A stretch of 19,903 nt of DNA from JAAZBW01 sp035647855 (GTDB lineage: Bacteria; Actinomycetota; Actinomycetes; Actinomycetales; Actinomycetaceae), in the NCBI GenBank assembly GCA_035647855.1, contig DASRMP010000023.1, positions 1-19,903 on the forward strand. The letters run 5' to 3'. The number at the start of each line of letters is the position of its first letter. The stretch's first letter is position 1. Positions 14,155 through 19,903 of this stretch are shown here, piece by piece. The translations under genes were made by a program, and so were the position numbers. The notes under the pieces are model-generated. The model made no database searches and was not told the origin of the DNA. It was given only the letters and a program-made list of their open reading frames with translations.

Positions 14155-15408
14155 TCATCCTCCTGAGACGTCGAGCTCGGCCGCCGCAACGGTCACGCGC
14201 TCAGCAGTGTCTAGGTACGGATTGTCGAGCCAGCCGTCCGGTAAGTGCGGTTGCTTCGGGCTGCCCGCGCGGCCACGCTGCCCCTCGGCCACCTCCCCAG
14301 GGTACGGAGCATCCAGGTCCAATTCGCTGAGCTTGAGGTCAAGGTCCTGCAACGATTCCACGAGCCCGAGCCGACGCCGCGCCTCGCCGCCCACCGGATA
14401 GCCCTTCAGGTACCACGCCATGTGCTTGCGCAGCTCTCGCAGCGCCCGCCCCTCGTCCCCGAAGTGTTCCACCATCAACTCCGCATGCTCGCGAATGACC
14501 GCGGCGACCTCACCGAGCGCCGGGCGCACGCGCGCGGGCGAGCCGTGGAAGGCCGCCACCAGATCAGTGAAGAGCCAGGGCCGCCCCTGGCAGCCGCGCC
14601 CAACCACCACACCCTCGCATCCCGTCTCTGCCACCATGCGCAGGGCGTCCTCCGCGGACCAGATGTCGCCGTTGCCCAGGACCGGAGTCTCGGCCGGCAG
14701 TTCCTCACGCAGCCGCGTTATTGCCTCCCAGCGCGCCTGCCCCGAGTAGTGCTGTGCGGCCGTCCGTGCGTGCAGCGCGACGGCGGCCACCCCCGCATTC
14801 GCCGCCGCGCGGCCGGCCTCGAGGTAGGTGAGGTGAGAATCGTCGACGCCCATGCGCATCTTGACCGACACCGGAACCGTGTGCGAGCGCGTGCGGGACG
14901 CGCGCTCCGCCGCGCCGACCGCGGCGGCCACGATGTCCCTGAACAGGTCCTTCTTCCACGGCAGGGCTGCTCCCCCGCCCTTGCGGGTCACCTTCGGCAC
15001 CGGGCAACCGAAGTTGAGGTCGACGTGGTCCGCCCATTCCTCCTCAACGAGGATCCGCGTGGCGGCGGCGATCGTGTCCGGGTCGACGCCGTAGAGCTGC
15101 ACCGAGCGCACCGGATCGCCTTCCTCAGGGGTGATCATCCGCATGGTCTCAGGCGTCCGCTCGACCAGCGCCCGCGACGTGATCATCTCCGTCACGTACA
15201 GCCCGCTCGGACCCGTGGGTCCACGACCGGAAGCTGCCGAGGCCGCAATGGGACCGGAGGCTGCCGCGGCCGCAACGGCCGGCGTCTCGGGCAGGCCCGC
15301 CAGTCCCGCCACGCGGCAGAGCCGCCGGAACGGTGGGTTCGTGACGCCGGCCATCGGCGCCAGCACCACCGGCGTGCCGAGAGTGACGTCACCGAACCGG
15401 AGACTCAC
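14155..15408 (-). CDS. dusB: tRNA-dihydrouridine synthase (DusB-type)
   Basis: FMN-dependent reduction of uridine to dihydrouridine in tRNA. 417 aa. The TIM-barrel start is LAPMAGVTNPPFRRLC (16-31), the catalytic-Cys motif is NFGCPVPKV with C135, and the phosphate/FMN-binding end is GNGDIW...VVVGRGCQGRPWLF. An Ala/Ser/Gly/Pro-rich insert at about 36-68 splits the usual junction before GLYVTEMITSRA and makes the protein longer than most family members. The GTG start overlaps the stop of the upstream gene (GTGA), and its own TGA is 1 nt before the amylase start, so it is translated within a coupled minus-strand operon. Confidence 0.93.
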   Translation of the reverse strand: MSLRFGDVTLGTPVVLAPMAGVTNPPFRRLCRVAGLAGLPETPAVAAAAASGPIAASAASGRGPTGPSGLYVTEMITSRALVERTPETMRMITPEEGDPVRSVQLYGVDPDTIAAATRILVEEEWADHVDLNFGCPVPKVTRKGGGAALPWKKDLFRDIVAAAVGAAERASRTRSHTVPVSVKMRMGVDDSHLTYLEAGRAAANAGVAAVALHARTAAQHYSGQARWEAITRLREELPAETPVLGNGDIWSAEDALRMVAETGCEGVVVGRGCQGRPWLFTDLVAAFHGSPARVRPALGEVAAVIREHAELMVEHFGDEGRALRELRKHMAWYLKGYPVGGEARRRLGLVESLQDLDLKLSELDLDAPYPGEVAEGQRGRAGSPKQPHLPDGWLDNPYLDTAERVTVAAAELDVSGG

Positions 15409-16763
15409 GACTCGGTCCAGGGGTCCCCGGATTCGATCGCGTCCCAGACGCTCTTGTTCCGCCCGGCGCCACCGCCTGCACCTGCCGTGATCTCCGCATC
15501 TTGGCTTGAGTGCGGGGTGGAGGCAACACCGCCGGGAAGGGCTGCGCCGTCGTCGTCGCCGTGTGGAACACCCGCGGCAGCGGGCTGACGTGGGACGAGG
15601 GCGGCGGCGACCGCCGTCGTGATGGGTATCGCGAGAATCAGGCCGATCGAGGAGACCAGGGTGCGCACGACCTCCTCGGCGATCTCGGAAGCGGTCAGGA
15701 AATCGATCAGGGAGCGGTCGATCAACGCGGCAACGAGCAGCATCGGCAGCGCCGTCCCCACGTACGCGAATGCCAGGGTGTAGACCGTGGAGGCGATGTG
15801 GTCACGCCCGATTCGCATGCCGCCCTGCAGGAGGCGCCGGCGAGACAAGGCCGGGTTGACGGCGTGAAGCTCCCAGACGGCGGACGCCTGGGTGATGGTG
15901 ACGTCGTTGAGGGCGCCGAGCCCGGCAATGATGAGGCCACACAGAAGGAGGTCGCGGAGGTCGAGGTACGGGAACACGGTCGAGATCACGAGCGAGGTGT
16001 CGGATTGCGCACCGGTGAGTCTGGCGCCGCCGATGGACGCGTAGCCCAGCAATCCCGTGATCGCGAGCCCGACGTACGTCCCGAGCAGTGCCGTGGTGGT
16101 GCGGATCGATATTCCGTGCGCGAGGTAGACGGCGAGGAACATCATCGCCGAGGCCCCCACAAGCACCACGAGCAACGGCTCGGCTCCCCCCATGATCGCC
16201 GGCAGGATGAAGACACCGGTGACCGAGAGGGAGGCGAACAAGCCGAGCACGGCCGCGAGCCCGCGCCATCGCGCAACAAGTGCCACCACGGCCAGGTAGA
16301 TGAGCGCCAGCATCAGGAGCGGCGCGCCGCGTTCGAAGTCATAGAAGACATAGGGGCTGCCGGTTTCCATGGCGTCGGCGGTGAAGACGACCGTGATTTT
16401 GGATCCCACCTCGAGTCCGCTGACCAGGATCTCGCCCGGCACCTGGATCGGCACCTCGATTCCCTCGCCCATGCCACTGGTCAGGACACCGCGGACGTCG
16501 GCGCCCTGGAACGGGTCAAGTTCCTCGCCACCGATCGGCGTGATCTGGGTGATCTCGGCGGAGACCATCTCTGAGCCGTCGGCGCGCAGCGGCAGCGAGC
16601 CGAACGTGGTCTCGCCGCGCGGCCACAGCCACACGAGTCCGATGACGGTCGCAATCAGCAGTGGCAACGTTATCGCGGCAAGTACCGCACGCACCCGGCC
16701 GCGTTGGGCCGGGTCGAGCGACGGGCCGGTGGCGTTGGCGGTGCCGCCTGCGTGAACGTGCAT
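15405..16763 (-). CDS. YibE/F-like multi-pass membrane protein
   Basis: 452-aa integral membrane protein matching the YibE/F family by its layout and conserved motifs. One N-terminal membrane segment (about 26-47) precedes an exported soluble region (about 50-145). About seven further segments follow (roughly 147-164, 168-190, 195-216, 221-241, 268-290, 323-347, 365-390). Motifs GALNDVTITQAS (283-294) and DHIASTVYTLAFAYVG (321-336) are family-typical. The C-terminal tail (about 391-452) is hydrophilic. No biochemical function is established for the family. The ATG overlaps the glyS stop by one base (TGATG) and its stop overlaps dusB by GTGA, so all three are probably co-translated. Confidence 0.82.
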   Translation of the reverse strand: MHVHAGGTANATGPSLDPAQRGRVRAVLAAITLPLLIATVIGLVWLWPRGETTFGSLPLRADGSEMVSAEITQITPIGGEELDPFQGADVRGVLTSGMGEGIEVPIQVPGEILVSGLEVGSKITVVFTADAMETGSPYVFYDFERGAPLLMLALIYLAVVALVARWRGLAAVLGLFASLSVTGVFILPAIMGGAEPLLVVLVGASAMMFLAVYLAHGISIRTTTALLGTYVGLAITGLLGYASIGGARLTGAQSDTSLVISTVFPYLDLRDLLLCGLIIAGLGALNDVTITQASAVWELHAVNPALSRRRLLQGGMRIGRDHIASTVYTLAFAYVGTALPMLLVAALIDRSLIDFLTASEIAEEVVRTLVSSIGLILAIPITTAVAAALVPRQPAAAGVPHGDDDGAALPGGVASTPHSSQDAEITAGAGGGAGRNKSVWDAIESGDPWTES

Positions 16764-18151
16764 CAGAAGTTCGGGAGACGGTCCGAGAGGAAGCTCCTCA
16801 CGCGGTCCAGCGAGACGCGCTGCTGGCTCATGGTGTCGCGGTCGCGAACGGTGACGGCCTGGTCATCGAGGGTGTCGAAGTCGACCGTGACGCAGAACGG
16901 CGTCCCGATCTCGTCCTGGCGCCTGTAACGGCGGCCGACCGCTCCGGCGTCGTCGAAGTCGACGTTCCACCAGCCGCGCAATTCCTTCGCGAGATCGCGC
17001 GCAATCGGCGAGAGCCGCTCGTTGCGGGAGAGCGGCAGCACGGCGGCCTTCACGGGAGCGAGGCGCGGATCGAGGCGCAACACCACGCGCTTGTCCACGC
17101 CGCCCTTGGTGTTGGGCGCCTCGTCCTCTGAGTACGCCTCCACCAGGAACGCCATCAGGGAGCGCGTGAGACCGGCCGCGGGCTCCACCACGTACGGCGT
17201 CCACCGCTCACCGCCGGCCTGGTCGAAGTAGGTGAGATCCCGGCCGGAGTGCTCGGAGTGCGTGCCGAGGTCGAAGTCCGTGCGGTTGGCGATACCCTCC
17301 AGCTCGCCCCAATCGGAGCCCTGGAAGCCGAACCGGTACTCGATGTCCACCGTGCGCTTCGAGTAGTGCGAGAGCTTCTCCTGCGGGTGCTCGTAGTGGC
17401 GGAGGTTCTCGGCGGCGATGCCGAGATCGATGTACCAGTTGGTGCGCTCGTCGATCCAGTACTGGTGCCACTCCTCGTCCGTGCCTGGCTTGACGAAGAA
17501 CTCCATCTCCATCTGCTCGAACTCGCGGGTCCGGAAGATGAAGTTGCCGGGCGTGATCTCGTTGCGGAACGCCTTGCCGATCTGCGCGATTCCGAACGGC
17601 GGCTTCTTCCGCGCCGTGGTCATCACATTCTCGAAGTTCACGAAGATGCCCTGAGCCGTCTCGGGGCGCAGGTAGTGCAGTCCCGACTCGTCCTCGACCG
17701 GACCGAGGTAGGTCTTGAGCATCATGTTGAAGTCGCGCGGTTCCGTCCACTGGCCGCGGACGCCGCAGCTCGGGCAGGGCAGCTCGGTGAGCGGGACGCT
17801 GTCCGCGTCCTCGATGCCCTTGCGGAGGGCGTAGTTCTCTTGGAGTTCGTCGGCGCGGAAGCGCTTGTGGCACGAGAGGCACTCGGTGAGCGGGTCGCTG
17901 AACACGCCAACGTGGCCGGAGGCCACCCACACCTGCCGGGGCAGGATGATCGACGAATCGATCCCGACGACGTCGTCCCTGCTGGTGACCATCGTGTGCC
18001 ACCACAGCCTCTTGATGTTGTCCTTCAGCTCAACGCCCAGAGGGCCGTAATCCCACGCGGACCTCGTACCGCCGTAGATCTCTCCTGCGGGGTAGACGAA
18101 GCCGCGCCTCTTGGCGAGGGAGATCGTGTTGTCAAGAGCGGAGGTGCCCAT
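16763..18151 (-). CDS. glyS: Glycyl-tRNA synthetase, single-chain class II
   Basis: Charges tRNA-Gly with glycine in the cytoplasm. 462 aa, the dimeric single-chain type rather than the alpha2beta2 type. The N-terminus SLAKRRGFVYPAGEIYGG and WDYGPLGVELK are characteristic. A zinc-binding Cys4 is visible as C91, C94, C126 and C129. Class II motif 2 is GKAFRNEITP (192-201) with RTREFEQMEMEFF (207-219), and motif 3 is GLTRSLMAFL. A C-terminal anticodon-binding domain follows. The ATG has GGAAGGA 8 nt upstream. It is the first gene of the minus-strand operon and diverges from a Zur-type regulator; glyS next to a Fur/Zur gene is a known actinobacterial arrangement (for example glyS and furB in mycobacteria). 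Confidence 0.96.
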   Translation of the reverse strand: MGTSALDNTISLAKRRGFVYPAGEIYGGTRSAWDYGPLGVELKDNIKRLWWHTMVTSRDDVVGIDSSIILPRQVWVASGHVGVFSDPLTECLSCHKRFRADELQENYALRKGIEDADSVPLTELPCPSCGVRGQWTEPRDFNMMLKTYLGPVEDESGLHYLRPETAQGIFVNFENVMTTARKKPPFGIAQIGKAFRNEITPGNFIFRTREFEQMEMEFFVKPGTDEEWHQYWIDERTNWYIDLGIAAENLRHYEHPQEKLSHYSKRTVDIEYRFGFQGSDWGELEGIANRTDFDLGTHSEHSGRDLTYFDQAGGERWTPYVVEPAAGLTRSLMAFLVEAYSEDEAPNTKGGVDKRVVLRLDPRLAPVKAAVLPLSRNERLSPIARDLAKELRGWWNVDFDDAGAVGRRYRRQDEIGTPFCVTVDFDTLDDQAVTVRDRDTMSQQRVSLDRVRSFLSDRLPNF

Positions 18152-18205
18152 GGGCGCGTTCCTTCCGGTTGGGCCCGCGCCTGGCTGGTGCGGGCAACAT
18201 CCCGA

Positions 18206-18211
18206 ACTGTA
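18206..18211 (-). promoter_or_regulatory. glyS -10 box
   Basis: TACAGT on the minus strand fits TANNNT and would start transcription near 18199, giving a leader of about 48 nt. No strong -35 is seen. The leader is too short for a T-box riboswitch. Confidence 0.4.
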
Positions 18212-18257
18212 GCCGAGGCATGGGACACCTCCAGAATCCGAATCGGCAGCCCTGGGT

Positions 18258-18263
18258 TATCCT
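18258..18263 (+). promoter_or_regulatory. zur -10 box
   Basis: TATCCT fits TANNNT and lies 66 bp before the chosen zur ATG. Because the GTG that opens the frame at 18264 immediately abuts this box, that GTG would lie upstream of the transcript start and cannot be the start codon. I see no clear Zur-box palindrome nearby. Confidence 0.4.
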
Positions 18264-18329
18264 GTGGAGACCCCAAACCCGGATCGAGAACACGTTTTGA
18301 GTACCGAGGACTTGCCCGCGAGGAGCCCG

Positions 18330-18797
18330 ATGCAGCGAATGACCCGGCAACGCGCTGCCGTGCTCGAACTGCTCGGCGACACTCCCGAGTTCCGCAGCGC
18401 CCAGCAACTCCACGAGAAACTGCTCGCACGCGGTGAGTCCGTGGGACTCGCCACCGTCTACCGGAACCTGCAGGCTCTCACGGAATCCGGCGAGGTCGAC
18501 GTCATGCGCCTCGGCGAGGAAAACCTCTTCCGGAAGTGCACTCAGACGCGCCACCACCACCATCTCGTGTGCCGGGAGTGCGGGAAGACGCTGGAACTGG
18601 AGGGCGACGTCGTCGAACGATGGACGCAGACCATCTCCGCGCAGACCGGGTTCACGGACATCGACCACATTCTCGAGCTGTTCGGGTTGTGCGCGGAGTG
18701 CACGGCGGAGGCGCGGCGCGCCGCGGATGGAGATCGTGCGGCGGGCGAAGATCGTGCGGCGGGCGAAGACCGTGCGGCGGAGGCACGGCGCCCATGA
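18330..18797 (+). CDS. zur: Fur-family regulator, probably zinc-responsive Zur
   Basis: DNA-binding metal-sensing repressor. 155 aa from the ATG chosen because GAGGAG lies 4 nt upstream; the open frame extends to 18264 but lacks a better start. The winged-helix recognition segment is SVGLATVYRNLQAL (37-50). Metal-site features are the RHHHHLVCRECG stretch (H75-78, C81, C84) and CAEC (C121, C124), the pairs that form the structural zinc site of Fur proteins. Divergence from glyS supports Zur over iron-type Fur, as in mycobacterial furB. The tail (about 126-155) is an unusual charged repeat, DRAAGE. The stop overlaps the next start by ATGA. Metal specificity is inferred from context. Confidence 0.87.
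   Translation: MQRMTRQRAAVLELLGDTPEFRSAQQLHEKLLARGESVGLATVYRNLQALTESGEVDVMRLGEENLFRKCTQTRHHHHLVCRECGKTLELEGDVVERWTQTISAQTGFTDIDHILELFGLCAECTAEARRAADGDRAAGEDRAAGEDRAAEARRP
18731..18784 (+). repeat. 18-bp in-frame tandem repeat in the zur tail
   Basis: AGATCGTGCGGCGGGCGA occurs at 18731-18748 and 18749-18766, with a third, diverged unit from 18767. It encodes the DRAAGE hexapeptide repeat beyond the last zinc-ligand pair. Confidence 0.85.
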
Positions 18798-19345
18798 ACC
18801 TGGGGACGTTCCTCGCCGAAGGGCCATTCGTCGCGGTCTACCTCTTCCTGTTGATGGTGGTGTTCCTGCGCGCCCAGGGCACGTACTGGCTGGCCCGCTG
18901 GGCCACCGAGTTAGCAGTCAAGCACGCGAAACCGGAGGAGGGCTGGCGAAAGCGCGCCATCGAGCGGTTGGACTCTCCCTCGATGCGGAAGGGCACCGCC
19001 TCGATCCACAAATGGGGTCTGCCCGTCATCCCGTTCTCGTTCCTGACCGTGGGATTCCAGTCCGTGGTCATCGCGGCGGCCGGCTTCCTGCGGCTGCCGT
19101 GGTGGAAGTTCACGCTCGCCATGTTCCCCGGGATCTTGGCCTGGGCGCTCATCTACTCGACGATCGGCTTCGCCGTCTGGGGCGCCGCCATCGCCGCAGC
19201 GGCTGGATCACCGTGGGGAATCGCGGGGATGGTGTCGCTTGCGGTGGCGATCGTGGCGGCAGTGGTCGTCCGACGACGCCGGAAGTCACGCCAGCCCGCT
19301 GCCGTACCGCTGGCCGAGGAGGATTTCGCGGCTGCGGGTGAGTGA
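18794..19345 (+). CDS. DedA-like (VTT domain) membrane protein
   Basis: 183-aa membrane protein with segments near 10-27, 76-98, 103-126 and 141-160. The HKWGLPVIPFSFLTVGFQSVVIAAAGFL region followed by RLPWWKFTLAMFPGILAWALIYSTIGFAVW resembles the re-entrant and membrane helices of DedA/VTT proteins, which are linked to lipid scrambling and membrane homeostasis. The protein is short, and the acidic residue and first Arg of the classical DedA motif are not obvious, so this is a family-level call. A polybasic RRRRKSR stretch precedes the hydrophilic C-terminal tail. The ATG overlaps the zur stop (ATGA), implying coupled translation. A link to zinc is possible but not shown. Confidence 0.6.
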   Translation: MNLGTFLAEGPFVAVYLFLLMVVFLRAQGTYWLARWATELAVKHAKPEEGWRKRAIERLDSPSMRKGTASIHKWGLPVIPFSFLTVGFQSVVIAAAGFLRLPWWKFTLAMFPGILAWALIYSTIGFAVWGAAIAAAAGSPWGIAGMVSLAVAIVAAVVVRRRRKSRQPAAVPLAEEDFAAAGE

Positions 19346-19369
19346 GCGTGTTCCTCAGCCCGCCGCTTC

Positions 19370-19428
19370 TTCCCGGTATCGGCATGGTTGTTCCCGGTAT
19401 CGGCATGGTTGTTCCCGGTATCCGCAGG
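19370..19428. repeat. 21-bp tandem repeat after the DedA-like gene
   Basis: Two identical 21-bp units (19370-19390, 19391-19411), each starting TTCCCGGTATC, and a partial third (from 19412) that runs into the 94-bp repeat array. No terminator is otherwise visible after the gene. Confidence 0.85.
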
Positions 19429-19765
19429 CGCCGCGGCACCGGCACCTCTTGCAGGCGAGGTTCGGGACCGAAGGTTAGGGCCCAGACGCCAACCTCCAGC
19501 TCGCACCCTCACCCTCGGCACGGGTCGCGGCACCGGCACCCCTTGCAGGCGAGGCTGGGGACCGAAGGTTAGGGCCCGGACGCCAACCTTCAGCTCGCAC
19601 CCTCACCCTCGCCAGGCGCCGCGGCACCGGCACCCCTTGCAGGCGAGGTTCGGGACCGAAGGTTAGGGCCCGGACGCCAACCTTCAGCTCGCACCCTCAC
19701 CCTCGCCAGGCGTCGCGGCACCGGCACCCCTTGCGGGCGAGGTTCGGGACTGAAGGTTAGGGCCA
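19424..19765. repeat. 94-bp repeat family, right array
   Basis: The segment around GGTTCGGGACCGAAGG recurs at 19459, 19553, 19647 and 19741, exactly 94 bp apart, with part of a preceding unit from about 19424. Each unit has TTCGG/CCGAA (wobble-paired where it reads CTGAA) and AAGGTTAGG...CCAACCTT inverted repeats, so it can fold. It is the same family and orientation as 1-247. The last unit breaks off at GGTTAGGGCC, close to the transposase remnant. Confidence 0.92.
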
Positions 19766-19776
19766 ATGTCGTTCGG

Positions 19777-19903
19777 TTAGGGATCTGGCTTTGTCTGTTG
19801 GATGCGGGTTCGGAGTGTCGCTGGATAGGTGCGTCGATCGATATCGCGGCCCTTGGCCCGGTATTTCGAGATCGCGCGTTTGATGACTCGGGGCCGGGTG
19901 CGT
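19777..19903 (-). CDS. Transposase C-terminal fragment (IS4-like), runs off the window
   Basis: The minus strand reads 41 residues from the window edge to a TAA at 19777-19779, including RPRVIKRAISKYRAKG and DRRTYPATLRTRI. The basic RPRxIKRxISKY pattern resembles the C-terminus of actinobacterial IS4-like transposases. Only the end of the gene is inside the window, so I cannot tell whether it is intact. The GC content drops slightly here. The end of the IS is probably within 19757-19776, next to the broken 94-bp repeat unit. The family call is from memory of the motif, not a search. Confidence 0.6.
   Translation of the reverse strand, partial: RTRPRVIKRAISKYRAKGRDIDRRTYPATLRTRIQQTKPDP

Noticed and set aside
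18152..18205. T-box or other riboswitch upstream of glyS
   Set aside because: The leader after the likely promoter is only about 48 nt and shows no T-box features.
1..19903. tRNA or rRNA genes
   Set aside because: No stretch with tRNA arm pattern or rRNA-like conserved sequence was recognised on either strand.

Overview
The window is high-GC DNA from an actinomycete-type bacterium (Actinomycetota). The evidence is the strong GC bias that keeps most frames open, frequent GTG starts, TANNNT -10 boxes that in places sit 6-7 nt before a start codon (leaderless promoters), and the gene content: a Zur-type Fur protein divergent from a single-chain glycyl-tRNA synthetase, and a dgt-dnaG pair. I cannot name the genus.

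Layout. 1-247: a ~94-bp repeat family. 298-416: a 17-bp tandem repeat. 419-3838 (minus): dgt then dnaG, each with its own apparent leaderless promoter. 3858-3900: a 17-bp GC-rich terminator hairpin. 3911-8398 (minus): malE-malF-malG, a maltose/maltodextrin-type ABC importer with no ATPase gene here. 8405-8551: a divergent control region. 8552-11576 (plus): a LacI-family regulator followed 10 bp later by a GH13 alpha-glucosidase. 11577-12524: a 948-bp convergent gap with no credible gene but dense structure: nested inverted repeats (11613-12080), ten copies of a 15-bp core spaced 21 or 30 bp apart (12161-12434), and a perfect 40-bp palindrome (12386-12425). 12525-18151 (minus): glyS, a YibE/F-like membrane protein, dusB and a lipoprotein alpha-amylase, joined by overlaps or a 1-nt gap. 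18330-19345 (plus): zur and a DedA-like membrane protein, overlapping by ATGA. 19370-19765: a 21-bp repeat and the 94-bp repeat family again. 19777-19903: the C-terminus of an IS4-like transposase running off the window.

How the genes work together. The amylase, anchored outside the cell, would cut starch or glycogen to maltodextrins; MalE captures them, MalF/MalG import them with an ATPase encoded elsewhere (MsiK-type), and the cytoplasmic alpha-glucosidase releases glucose, under a LacI-type repressor. This roughly 10-kb carbohydrate locus lies within what otherwise looks like a housekeeping block (glyS, yibE/F-like, dusB, dgt, dnaG), all on the minus strand.

A second theme is short tandem repeats, both between genes and in frame inside genes (the DnaG linker, an alpha-glucosidase Gly/His loop, the Zur tail). 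The most unusual stretch is the convergent gap at 11.6-12.4 kb. Its structure is plain in the sequence but its function is unknown.
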